Source of the DNA: Veillonella tobetsuensis | Lineage (GTDB): Bacteria; Bacillota; Negativicutes; Veillonellales; Veillonellaceae | Assembly: GCF_001078375.1 (NCBI RefSeq) | Contig: NZ_BBXI01000002.1 | Coordinates: 62,001-126,000 of the forward strand | Direction: 5' to 3' | Length of the DNA stretch: 64,000 nucleotides | In this document: piece after piece, positions 52,723-61,511 of the stretch | Layout: each line of letters begins with the position of its first letter | How positions within the stretch are numbered: the first letter of the stretch is position 1 | Made by a program: the position numbers and the translations under genes | Notes under the pieces: model-generated | Databases searched by the model: none | What the model saw: only the letters and a program-made list of their open reading frames with translations | Told to the model about the DNA's origin: nothing

Positions 52723-53328
52723 ATGGCAGAAGTTGTGAAAAAACAGTATAAGAGTAAGTACCATATTTTAATTTGGATTGCCGGATTATCTTTGCTTTTG
52801 ATGGGCTTAATTGAGTATGGTTATTTTGCTATTGGTAGAGCCTTTGGGGTTTGGAAGATTCATTTAGGATTGATTCCCTATGCAGCCTGGCTAGTATTGA
52901 CCTATATTGCGACAAAACCAAAATGGTTTATGGATCGGTATAATCCAGCAGAAATGTATGATGTTCATCGCATTGTTGGTGTTGTTAGTGTGGTGCTTGT
53001 ATGTGCTCACTGGTATGTATATTTCCTTAAAGCATATAATCTTACCTTTGCATTCTGGACGGGTTATATTTCAACTGCGGCAATGCTTATAGCTTTAGTA
53101 TTTGGTGTATTACAATTGTCTTCATGGCTAGGAGATAGAGCTAAATCTGTTTCTCACAAAAAGGCACTATGGATTCATCGTTTAAATTTAGTGGCCATCG
53201 TGGCAGCCAACCTTCATGTCCATGGTTTTGGACGAATCTCTAAAATGGTTCCGTTTATGACGGTGCTTGATGTATTAACTTATGGTCTAGTTATGTATTA
53301 CATCTATTGGATGCTCAAACAAAAATAG
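52723..53328 (+). CDS. Ferric-reductase-like transmembrane heme protein, copy 2
   Basis: 201 residues, ATG 52723 behind GTGAGGTTT. Same architecture as copy 1: SKYHILIWIAGLSLLLMGLI, VHRIVGVVSV, CAHWYVYFLK, WIHRLNLVAIVAANLHVHGF. The two middle helices between the His motifs diverge most. The tandem copies, each with its own terminator, suggest alternative quinol-linked electron exits used under different conditions. Partner unknown. Confidence 0.7.
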   Translation: MAEVVKKQYKSKYHILIWIAGLSLLLMGLIEYGYFAIGRAFGVWKIHLGLIPYAAWLVLTYIATKPKWFMDRYNPAEMYDVHRIVGVVSVVLVCAHWYVYFLKAYNLTFAFWTGYISTAAMLIALVFGVLQLSSWLGDRAKSVSHKKALWIHRLNLVAIVAANLHVHGFGRISKMVPFMTVLDVLTYGLVMYYIYWMLKQK

Positions 53329-53380
53329 GCTAAAATCTTTCGTTAATATAGTAAAATTGTACTTACAAATATGACTATAA

Positions 53381-53427
53381 AAAGATCATTTCTATCCAAT
53401 ATAATTGGAAGAGATGGTCTTTTTTTG
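53381..53427 (+). terminator. Terminator after the second ferric-reductase-like gene
   Basis: AAAGATCATTTCTATCCAAT pairs imperfectly with ATTGGAAGAGATGGTCTTT, followed by a run of T. Confidence 0.8.
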
Positions 53428-53467
53428 CTATTTAAGATACAATATGAATATGAGTATATATTCTATA

Positions 53468-53515
53468 GTTATGTGTAAATATATACCTTCGTTATGTGTA
53501 AATATATACCATCGT
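53468..53515 (+). repeat. Tandem 23-base repeat upstream of the MFS gene
   Basis: TTATGTGTAAATATATACC followed by (T/A)TCG occurs twice head to tail just before the MFS ribosome site. It may be a duplicated regulator half-site or a slippage product. Confidence 0.6.
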
Positions 53516-53536
53516 CAAAGAGAAAAAGAGGGTTAT

Positions 53537-54748
53537 ATGGATTTTTCATGGAAACGCTTAATCTATTTGATGTGTGCCATACAGATTGGTGCGGGTATTA
53601 CGATTATAGGTGTATTATCCTTTATACCTTTATATCTTGTGGAGCTTGGTTTAACAAATCAAGGAGAAGCCGCTATGTGGGCAGGACTCGTATCAGGGGT
53701 AACACCTTGTATGGTTGCTTTAAGTGCTCCTTTTTGGTCGCGAAAGGCCAATGAGCTAGGCCCTCGGAAGGTAATGATGTTTATTTTTATAACATTAATG
53801 CTTGCCGTTGGAGCCTGTAGCTTTGCACAGACGCCAACTCAATTACTTGTATTGCGCACATTACAAGGTTTAGTGGGAGGGTTTGTACCCATTGGGCTTG
53901 GTATAATCGTGTTAGTCACCCCTGAGGATAAAGTTCCTTGGGCAATGGGACTTTATCAGGCCTCCATGGTGATGGGGCTAGTTTTTGGACCTCTTATGGG
54001 CGGGATAACGGCTGACTTATTAGGTTATCGTGCTCCATTTTTATTGTTTTCTGCCTTATCTGGTTTATGCCTTTTAGGGGTTTACAAATGTATGCCAAAT
54101 TTACAGCATACTCATAAGGTAGATGCTAGTGAGTCACAGTGGTCCTTGATCAAGTCGTTCATGTCTATTCCCACTGTTCGTTTATTGGTATTTATTTTAT
54201 TCTTATGTAATTTCGGTATTACAGGAATTGGTCCCATTTTGCCGCTATATATTAAACATTATATGAGTGTAAATGATGATTTTGTAGCGACCATAGTAGG
54301 AATTATCATATTTGGGGCCGGAGTATTTAGTGCTCTAGCGTCTATATCAATAGGTAAATTGTCTAGATTTATGCCTATGCCACGTATATTATGCGTATCT
54401 ACTTGTGGTGTAGGAGGATTTTTCATACTTCAATACTTAATGCCTGATGTGTGGGGGTTAGGAGTATCACGTGCTCTTGCAGGTTTCTTTATGGGGTTTA
54501 TTACGCCCATTGCAAATACCCTTATTTCAAAGGCTGTGCCTATAGAGCGGCGAAGTATTGTTTTTGGTGCTGTATCAAGTGTAGTCATGATGGGCAATGT
54601 GTTGGGGCCTGTCATTAGCGGTATGATTGCACGTACTATCAGTTACGGTGCTGTATTCTGGAGTACGGCCGCCATATTCTTTATAGCGGCTCTTGGTGTA
54701 TATTGGTATTTGATTTATAAACCAGTGTTGAAATATAATCGTAAGTAG
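53537..54748 (+). CDS. MFS drug-efflux-type transporter
   Basis: 403 residues from ATG 53537, since AGAGGG lies upstream and the preceding frame is hydrophilic, AT-rich leader. Twelve helices are expected. Typical motifs: WSRKANELGPRKVMMF (motif A-like) between helices 2 and 3, and LYQASMVMGLVFGPLMGGIT (motif C, drug:H+ antiporter). Helix 7-12 half: NFGITGIGPILPLYIKHYMS. It resembles MdtG/tetracycline-resistance-like exporters; the substrate is unknown. The LysR gene starts 72 bases downstream. Confidence 0.85.
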   Translation: MDFSWKRLIYLMCAIQIGAGITIIGVLSFIPLYLVELGLTNQGEAAMWAGLVSGVTPCMVALSAPFWSRKANELGPRKVMMFIFITLMLAVGACSFAQTPTQLLVLRTLQGLVGGFVPIGLGIIVLVTPEDKVPWAMGLYQASMVMGLVFGPLMGGITADLLGYRAPFLLFSALSGLCLLGVYKCMPNLQHTHKVDASESQWSLIKSFMSIPTVRLLVFILFLCNFGITGIGPILPLYIKHYMSVNDDFVATIVGIIIFGAGVFSALASISIGKLSRFMPMPRILCVSTCGVGGFFILQYLMPDVWGLGVSRALAGFFMGFITPIANTLISKAVPIERRSIVFGAVSSVVMMGNVLGPVISGMIARTISYGAVFWSTAAIFFIAALGVYWYLIYKPVLKYNRK

Positions 54749-54820
54749 ATATTAATGTGTATAGTATTAAGCGTAGAATTAGAGAGTTACCGTTTAATAC
54801 AAAGTTGAGAGAGAAGAGTC

Positions 54821-55708
54821 ATGTTATTAAAACAATTAGAATACTTTATTTCTGTTGTGGAGCACAATAGCTTTACACAGGCTGCCTATGAGCACTATGT
54901 GTCACAATCGGCTATTTCACAACAAATTAAATCCTTAGAGTCAAGTTTGGGGATTCCCCTGATGGTACGTGAAAAGCGTAGCTTTTACCTGACTCCGGCT
55001 GGTGAATATTTATATCGTAACGGCAAGCACATGCTATTACGTATACAAAATTTACAAGAGGAGACGGCCCGTATTGGTAAGGATAGCCGTAAGTATTTAC
55101 GCATAGGCTATTTAAATCGCTACAGTGGTATTGCATTGCAGCAGGCGTTAATGCGTACAACTAAGCGATATCGAGATTTAGATGTGCGTATGTACAGCGG
55201 TAGTCATTCTGAGCTTAATCAAATGCTCAAAGATAATTTGGTGGATATTATTTTTATAGACTATTGGCAAACAACGGAAAAAGCTAATAGTATAAGTTAT
55301 GCCATTAGTACGGCTACTGTTGTAGCGGAAACACCTAAAGGGTATACTTTGGAAGGTGCTATAGAGCTAAAAGAACTAGCAGACTTACCGTTAATTCTTG
55401 TATGTCATGAAGATCAACGTTTTGATGAAGAGGAACATTACCGCAAGTCCCTTGGTTTTGGTGGTTCCTTTGTGCAAGTTAAAAATCTTGAAGAGGCACG
55501 TTTTCTCGTTTCTGCTGGTCAAGGGATATTATTAGTCGATCGGTTTAAATATTTGGTAGATACAATACCAGGTATCGAGCGAAAATGCGTATTGAATCAT
55601 GGAAAACCTATCGAACAAGACTATTATTTCCAAGTCCCATTACATAACTCCAATACCTATGCAGAGGCCTTTAAAGACTTATTTCTTCAAGTACTCGACG
55701 AGTTTTAA
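54821..55708 (+). CDS. LysR-family transcriptional regulator
   Basis: 295 residues, ATG 54821 behind GAGAGAAGAG. N-terminal helix-turn-helix: FISVVEHNSFTQAAYEHYVS followed by QSAISQQIKSLESSLG. The effector domain follows. It may regulate the adjacent MFS transporter or the convergent LysE gene; LysR proteins usually control a neighbouring gene. The inducer is unknown. Terminator shared with the convergent LysE gene at 55724-55801. Confidence 0.88.
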   Translation: MLLKQLEYFISVVEHNSFTQAAYEHYVSQSAISQQIKSLESSLGIPLMVREKRSFYLTPAGEYLYRNGKHMLLRIQNLQEETARIGKDSRKYLRIGYLNRYSGIALQQALMRTTKRYRDLDVRMYSGSHSELNQMLKDNLVDIIFIDYWQTTEKANSISYAISTATVVAETPKGYTLEGAIELKELADLPLILVCHEDQRFDEEEHYRKSLGFGGSFVQVKNLEEARFLVSAGQGILLVDRFKYLVDTIPGIERKCVLNHGKPIEQDYYFQVPLHNSNTYAEAFKDLFLQVLDEF

Positions 55709-55723
55709 CTTAGAATATATAAC

Positions 55724-55801
55724 AAAAACAGGTATTTCTTGAAATCATCCATGTTACTGTTCGTAACGTGGTATTAGAGATTTCGCGAAATACCTGTTTT
55801 T
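55724..55801. terminator. Bidirectional terminator between lysR-type and lysE-type genes
   Basis: AAAAACAGGTATTTC pairs with GAAATACCTGTTTTT. An inner ATGTTAC/GTAACGT hairpin sits between the arms. A-rich and T-rich ends serve both convergent transcripts. Confidence 0.85.
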
Positions 55802-55807
55802 ATGTGT

Positions 55808-56416
55808 TTATGAAAGTAGCATCATAATGCCTTCATAGACGAGTTTTAGGCCATAAATAATCAATACTAAACCGCACACTCTATTAATCCATACGAGATG
55901 AGATATTTTAATTTTCTTAGCTAATATATACATCGTGCCTGCCAAGGTACCAAACCAGATTGGCGTCATAGCTAGGAAACCGAAGAAGAAATGATATATC
56001 CCTTCCACAGGAATATTAGCACGAAAGGCACCGAGCATCATAGAAGCATCAATAACGGCTTGAGGATTACCCCACGTAACCAGTAAGGCCATTAGTAAAA
56101 TGTCCTTGATTGGTATATTTGTATCTACCTTTTTGAGAGCTGGTTCGGTATTAAATGTTCTATAGCCGATATAGGTTACGAGCAATCCGCCGGCGATGAG
56201 AATGATGAGATTGAAAGTGGGCCATGTTTCTAGTAGAGTTCCGATGCCATAAAATGCAGCTGCACTCAATGTCATATCAAAGAGACCAATAATGGTAATC
56301 GTCAATATAATGCGAGGCAATGGCTGTACGAGAGCCGTATTAATGATAAATAAATTCTGCATTCCAATAGGTGCAAACGTAGCGAGCCCAACTAATAAAC
56401 CTTGTAAGAAGTACAT
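55808..56416 (-). CDS. LysE/ArgO-family amino-acid exporter
   Basis: 202 residues, ATG 56416 behind AAAGGGGGAT. Six membrane helices; start GLLVGLATFAPIGMQNLFII has the conserved GxxxxxxP(I/G)xQN pattern of LysE exporters. The mid-segment WGNPQAVIDASMMLGAF is the second family signature. It exports basic amino acids or analogues by proton exchange. Regulation by the convergent LysR protein is possible, as with LysG-LysE, but not shown. Confidence 0.85.
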   Translation of the reverse strand: MYFLQGLLVGLATFAPIGMQNLFIINTALVQPLPRIILTITIIGLFDMTLSAAAFYGIGTLLETWPTFNLIILIAGGLLVTYIGYRTFNTEPALKKVDTNIPIKDILLMALLVTWGNPQAVIDASMMLGAFRANIPVEGIYHFFFGFLAMTPIWFGTLAGTMYILAKKIKISHLVWINRVCGLVLIIYGLKLVYEGIMMLLS

Positions 56417-56552
56417 ACATAATCCCCCTTTCTTTATGGATACAAAAGCTAGGCAAAATTAATATATGCTGAATAAAAGAATAGACCCCTATTGAGTGTA
56501 TATATACACTTAATAGAAATCTATTCCGTATCAGATTATCCTTTATTCTATT

Positions 56553-57596
56553 TTACCATAAACCAATGACATATTGCATCCCTAGACTAACGAGAGCAAT
56601 CGCAATCCAGCATGCAGCACCTAAAGCGAGGGCGCTACCACCAGATTTGATGAGTTTAACTAGATTTGTGTTAAGTCCAATAGCAACCATGGCCATAGTG
56701 ATGAAATACTTAGAAATAGTTTTAAAGATATCCAAGAAATGAATGTCTACATTTGCGTAGGATAAAACTGTTGTAATAAGAGAACAAATGACAAAGTAGA
56801 GTACAAATTTTGGAAAGATGGCCGCAATATTAACAGGCTCCGCATTTTCACTCGCCTTTGCTGCTTGTTTTGCCTTGTATACTTGATAGCTAGCGAGACC
56901 TAAACAAATAGGGATAATGGCTAATGTACGTGTCAATTTCACGATAGTAGCATATTCGAGAACTTGAGTGCCTGTTCCTTTCATACTATCCCAAACAGCT
57001 GCAGTCGCTGTAACAGAGGATGTGTCATTTACGGCTGTGCCAGCGAATAGACCAAATCCCATATTAGATAAACCGATGGCATCGCCAAGTGGTGGGAACA
57101 CGAAGGCAGCTACTACATTGAAAAAGAATACAACGGAAATTGCTTGTGCAATATCTTGATCACTAGCTTTCACAACAGGCGCTGCGGCCGCAATAGCACT
57201 ACCACCACAGATGGAGGAACCGACGCCAATTAACACGGCTGTATTAGAATCAATATGTGTCGCTTTGAATATAATGAAAGCAATGATGAGGGATGTGGCA
57301 ATTGTAGAGATGATAACTGGTAAGGAAACCCAGCCTACATGCAATACTTGCGTAATATTAAGACCGAAACCGAGTAAGATAACTGCCCATTGTAGAATTT
57401 TTTTCGATGTAAATCCGATGCCGGCACCCGTTTTTTCACGTTTCCAAGATGTGAATAAAGAACCAATAATAATGCCTAGAATAATAGCAAAAATTGGGCT
57501 GCCAATGAAATGAAATTGCTGTCCTAATAGCCAACATGGAATGGCGAGGACTGCGCAGAGCACAATGCCTGGTAATATTTTTGCGTTGATACCCAT
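56553..57596 (-). CDS. YeiH/UPF0324-family putative sulfate exporter
   Basis: 347 residues from ATG 57596 (TAGGAGGTT upstream); the 13-residue extension before it lacks a ribosome site. Ten or eleven helices. Family segments: GSPIFAIILGIIIGSLFTSW, SSICGGSAIAAAAPVVKASD and TAVNDTSSVTATAAVWDSMK. It belongs to the YeiH family, linked to sulfate/sulfite or cysteine-related export; function is little tested. Monocistronic. Confidence 0.85.
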   Translation of the reverse strand: MGINAKILPGIVLCAVLAIPCWLLGQQFHFIGSPIFAIILGIIIGSLFTSWKREKTGAGIGFTSKKILQWAVILLGFGLNITQVLHVGWVSLPVIISTIATSLIIAFIIFKATHIDSNTAVLIGVGSSICGGSAIAAAAPVVKASDQDIAQAISVVFFFNVVAAFVFPPLGDAIGLSNMGFGLFAGTAVNDTSSVTATAAVWDSMKGTGTQVLEYATIVKLTRTLAIIPICLGLASYQVYKAKQAAKASENAEPVNIAAIFPKFVLYFVICSLITTVLSYANVDIHFLDIFKTISKYFITMAMVAIGLNTNLVKLIKSGGSALALGAACWIAIALVSLGMQYVIGLW

Positions 57597-57975
57597 TATA
57601 AAACCTCCTAACTGTACCTGTGGCACATACATCACTGTGGTATCGCGCAGGATGCATAAATAATTTCTTATTTAATAGTATCACAATACAAGCATTTAAG
57701 CGAGAATATAAGCATGTTTTGTTTTTTCGATGAATATAGATTAAAATACTATACCGTATGTTAGTGTAATGGTCTGCATTGAAATGAATATATCAAAAAA
57801 ATATCTTGTATACATGAGATATTCTATTGTATCTAATGGTGAAAGTTTATATAATCAAGAGCGGAGTAATTATACTTAATAAACGATATTTTCAAGTATA
57901 ATTATAGATACTGATTCGAATAATAAAGTTTTAATAATAAAATTCGAATATTAGGCGTATATTGCGAGGTGCATT

Positions 57976-58521
57976 ATGATTAATCTTGATGAAATATTAG
58001 AAAAGAATAAAGCCTATGTGGCAAAGCATCCTGAACTTGCAGACAAGGGGTTAACTAGCCATCCTACAAAGAAACTTGCTATTGTTACATGTATGGATAC
58101 GCGCTTGGTAGGAATGCTTGAAGATGCACTCGGTTTTGAACGTGGTGAAATTATCACGATTAAAACAGCAGGCAATAGTGTGACACAACCCATTGATAAT
58201 ATTGTACAAAGTTTGCTCGTTGCTACCTACGGTATGGAAATTGAAGATGTGCTCATTATCGGCCATGAAAACTGTGGTATGATCGATTTTTCTGCTACAC
58301 AATTTATGGAGTCTATGAAGGAAAAAGGCATTAGTGAAGATGCCATTCGCATGATTGAACCAGGTCTCATCGACTGGATGGATCGATTCCACATTTCTGA
58401 AGAAAACGTACGTTATACAGTACAATTCCTACGTCATCATCCATTGTTCCCTAAGGGGATGGGGTTCTATGGGGGGATGATGGATCCTGATACAGGGGAA
58501 TTCCGCTATATTGAGGTATAA
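57976..58521 (+). CDS. Beta-class carbonic anhydrase
   Basis: 181 residues, ATG 57976 behind GCGAGGTG. Zinc ligands: Cys39 in VTCMDTR, His97 and Cys100 in GHENCGM; the Asp41-Arg43 catalytic dyad is present. Slightly short but complete. It interconverts CO2 and bicarbonate, supporting carboxylation/decarboxylation enzymes in a C4-dicarboxylate metabolism. Strain-specific hairpin elements follow directly. Confidence 0.92.
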   Translation: MINLDEILEKNKAYVAKHPELADKGLTSHPTKKLAIVTCMDTRLVGMLEDALGFERGEIITIKTAGNSVTQPIDNIVQSLLVATYGMEIEDVLIIGHENCGMIDFSATQFMESMKEKGISEDAIRMIEPGLIDWMDRFHISEENVRYTVQFLRHHPLFPKGMGFYGGMMDPDTGEFRYIEV

Positions 58522-58528
58522 ATTGTTT

Positions 58529-58691
58529 ACTCGATGGGGCCCAATTTGAACTCTACATTTAGGTTAACAAGAGCCACTCACACCCTCTCGCTCCACCGGC
58601 CGGGTCTGTTTCTACGAAACAGGGCCAAAGTCGCTGCGAGGGTATGAGTGGCTCTTGCTATAACTGAAGATTGAAACTGGTCCCATCGAGT
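58529..58691 (+). repeat. Hairpin element E7 after the carbonic anhydrase gene
   Basis: Inner arms CAAGAGCCACTCA and TGAGTGGCTCTTG with ACCCTC/GAGGGT extend around the family core: TCCACC, GGCC, GGGT bulge, CTGTTTC/GAAACAG stem, GGCC, AAAGTC. The outer pair is ACTCGATGGG (58529-58538) with CCCATCGAGT (58682-58691), starting eight bases after the stop codon. Confidence 0.8.
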
Positions 58692-58995
58692 CTTCGTATA
58701 ACCACAACATAGCGGAATTCCTCTGTAAGTAATGAGAGAAAAAGTAGGCCGGGTCTGACTACGGTCTGCGGTTTCCAGGGCCATAAGTAGGGTGTGAGAC
58801 CGAAGAGGAGCGCAGCGACGCATGCGGTCCACACATCACTTAGTCCTGAACGTAAGATTTCGCGTAGCGAAATCCACAGTGAGGGTAAAGAGCTGTGGAA
58901 AGGGACCCTCTATTTCTATTTACTTTGCGTGTAAACTAGTCTCATCGGGTTATGCATACTCGCTCAATATAGCGAAGTTCTCCTGCATGGTGTTA
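58676..58995 (+). repeat. Second core element E8 and degenerate direct repeat
   Basis: AGGCCGGGTCTG at about 58747 opens another copy of the core, with a variable stem ending CCAGGGCC and then ATAAGTAGG. The sequence around 58680-58735 (GTCCCATCG, ATAGCGGAATTC) is loosely repeated around 58935-58990 (GTCTCATCG, ATAGCGAAGTTC). No coding frame is convincing from 58522 to 59141. Confidence 0.6.
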
Positions 58996-59141
58996 GGAAA
59001 GAAAAAAGATTGTTAACCTTATGAATTTTGATATAGTTGACTGTTCCAGTTGTAAGTTTTATACTGTAATTGAATTGTTAACTAATATCTAATATATAGT
59101 TGCTAATAGATCGATGATTGTAGTTTGAATGAGGTGTTTGT

Positions 59142-59894
59142 ATGAAACAGTTAGGTGTGTCCATCATCGGTACGGATACGGATGTAGGTAAGACGTTTGT
59201 CACTGGTTTGCTTGGTGCGTTGGCAATGGCTGATGGGTTCGATGTGGGCATGGTTAAGCCTGTATCGTCTAGTGCGGTGCCTTTTCCTCAATTTGTGACG
59301 ATGGATGAGGATGAGATGTGCGTTGGCCTTGAAAGTAAGGATGCGACGTATTTAATGCAGTCTGTAGGTATTCCTGAATCCCGTCGTCATGAGGTAAATC
59401 CAATTGCGCTTGCTGGTGATTATTCGCCTCGCTTGGCTGCTGAATTAGCAGGCGTAGAAATAGATTATCCAGAGGTGGTGGCTCATGTAAAAAAAGTAGT
59501 CGCTCAGCATGATATTACCTTTGTAGAAGGTGCTGGCGGTATTACAACTCCACTTACGGCTGATATTACTTTCACAAATCTTATGAAAGATATCGCTTAT
59601 CCAGCGATACTTGTTGCGGATGGTAGACTCGGCTCTATTAATCGCGTTGTTCTTACCTATGAGTATGCTAAATTACATAATATTGATGTGAAAGGTATCA
59701 TTGTTAACGATACAACGGTGGTAGATCCATTCTTATTGAAAACAAATATAGAGGATATGGAGCGTTATACAGGTGTGCCTGTGCTCGGTGTAGTGCCGCC
59801 ATATCAAGGTCCAAATCAAGAGCATATTAAGCTTGGGTGGGGGCGTTCTTTCTTACATACAGCTAAGATTTGGCATGCTGTATGGGGCATTTAG
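59142..59894 (+). CDS. bioD: Dethiobiotin synthetase
   Basis: 250 residues, ATG 59142 behind GAATGAGGTG. Walker A is GTDTDVGKTFVTG; KPVSS supplies the conserved Lys of the phosphate site. It forms the ureido ring of dethiobiotin from DAPA, CO2 and ATP, the penultimate step of biotin synthesis. Typical length. bioA follows 110 bases on; bioB and bioF are not in the window. Confidence 0.95.
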   Translation: MKQLGVSIIGTDTDVGKTFVTGLLGALAMADGFDVGMVKPVSSSAVPFPQFVTMDEDEMCVGLESKDATYLMQSVGIPESRRHEVNPIALAGDYSPRLAAELAGVEIDYPEVVAHVKKVVAQHDITFVEGAGGITTPLTADITFTNLMKDIAYPAILVADGRLGSINRVVLTYEYAKLHNIDVKGIIVNDTTVVDPFLLKTNIEDMERYTGVPVLGVVPPYQGPNQEHIKLGWGRSFLHTAKIWHAVWGI

Positions 59895-60004
59895 TGAAAA
59901 CTCCCTTGTAGAAAAGATGGTATTAATAGGAAATATAGTATTAATAGAAATACGATATTAAGTAGATAGTATAGATGTAAAAATCTTAAGTATGAGGTGT
60001 TATG

Positions 60005-61393
60005 ATGGCAGAGAAACAACTTTCACAAATCGCACAATGGGACCATGAATTTGTATGGCATCCGTTTACACAAATGCAAGATTGGCTAGCTCAAGAACCA
60101 GTAGTTATCGAACGTGGAGAAGGAGTTTATTTAGTTGATGATAAGGGGAAAAAATATTATGACGGTGTATCCTCCTTGTGGGTGAATATTCATGGTCATA
60201 ATCACCCTGTTCTTAATCAAGCGTTGAAAGACCAAATTGATAAAATTGCGCATAGCACATTGCTCGGCTTGGTAAGCCCTCCATCGGCTCAATTATGTAA
60301 AGAATTAGTAGAGATTGCACCAGAAGGTTTGGAAAAGGTATTCTTATCCGATGATGGCAGTACGGCTATCGAAGTAGCAATCAAGATGGCCTACCAATAT
60401 CGTCAACAAGTGGGACAAACTAAAAAAACTAAGTTTATCGCGCTCAATGCGGGCTATCATGGGGATACATTAGGTACTGTATCCGTCGGTGGCATTCAAT
60501 TGTTCCATCAAGTATTCCATAATTTATTGTTCAAACCACTAACATTGTCAAGTCCTGGCGTATATCGCGATGTAGCTGATCGCGATAAAGCCTTCGAAGA
60601 GTCCTTGGCAGAATTGGAACGCATCCTCAATGAAGAAGGGGATGAAATTACAGCTCTCGTTATGGAGCCATTAGTACAAGCAGCTGCGGGCATGCTCGTA
60701 ATGCCTCATGGCTATTTAAAACGGGTTCGCGAGTTAACCGCGAAACATGATGTATTCCTCATCGTTGATGAAGTGGCCACAGGCTTTGGACGTACAGGCA
60801 AATTCTTTGCGTGTGAACATGAAGGTGTATCTCCTGACTTTATGACCTTGTCGAAAGGTATCACCGGTGGGTACATGCCACTTGCGGCTACATTGACAAC
60901 AAAACGCGTGTTTGATGCATTCCTTGGCACCTTTGAAGAAAAGAAGACCTTCTATCATGGCCATTCCTATACAGGTAATGCATTGGCTTGTGCCGTTGCA
61001 TTAGCTTCGTTGAAAGTATTCCGTGATGAAAAGGTAATTGAAGGGTTGCCTGCGAAGATTGAAGCTTTCACAAAGGCCTTGAAGCCAATTGAATTATTAA
61101 AACATGTAAAAGAAGTGCGTCAACGCGGACTTATCGTTGGTATTGAGCTTGAAAAAGACGTGGCTACTCATGAAGCGTATCGCCCTAATGATGCGGTAGG
61201 GGCCAAAGTCGCCGTTCTTGCTCGTGAACAAGGTCTTATTTGTCGCCCTATCGGTGATGTAGTTATTCTCATGCCACCATTAGCATCTACAGTGGAGCAA
61301 TTGGAAGATATGGTTCGCATCGTAGGTGAAAGTATTCAACGTGCCACAGAAGAAGAGGGTTTGCTTGATGATATGCGCCCTATTATTCTTTAA
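60005..61393 (+). CDS. bioA: Adenosylmethionine-8-amino-7-oxononanoate aminotransferase
   Basis: 462 residues. ATG 60005 is chosen over 60002 because GAGGTG ends just upstream. PLP-dependent class III aminotransferase: substrate segment FTQMQDW, GDTLGTVSVGG near the cofactor, VDEVATGFGRTGKFFACEH, and the PLP-lysine in TLSKGITGGYMPLAAT. It makes DAPA in biotin synthesis using SAM as amino donor. Probably co-transcribed with bioD. Confidence 0.96.
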   Translation: MAEKQLSQIAQWDHEFVWHPFTQMQDWLAQEPVVIERGEGVYLVDDKGKKYYDGVSSLWVNIHGHNHPVLNQALKDQIDKIAHSTLLGLVSPPSAQLCKELVEIAPEGLEKVFLSDDGSTAIEVAIKMAYQYRQQVGQTKKTKFIALNAGYHGDTLGTVSVGGIQLFHQVFHNLLFKPLTLSSPGVYRDVADRDKAFEESLAELERILNEEGDEITALVMEPLVQAAAGMLVMPHGYLKRVRELTAKHDVFLIVDEVATGFGRTGKFFACEHEGVSPDFMTLSKGITGGYMPLAATLTTKRVFDAFLGTFEEKKTFYHGHSYTGNALACAVALASLKVFRDEKVIEGLPAKIEAFTKALKPIELLKHVKEVRQRGLIVGIELEKDVATHEAYRPNDAVGAKVAVLAREQGLICRPIGDVVILMPPLASTVEQLEDMVRIVGESIQRATEEEGLLDDMRPIIL

Positions 61394-61511
61394 TGTCCAA
61401 CCTCTATTTCATGAAAGATTTAAACTATAGTATATACATTATCAAAATTCGATGATTATTTTGCATATCTATGATACTATATAGGTATAAATGTAAAAAG
61501 GAGGTCATCGT

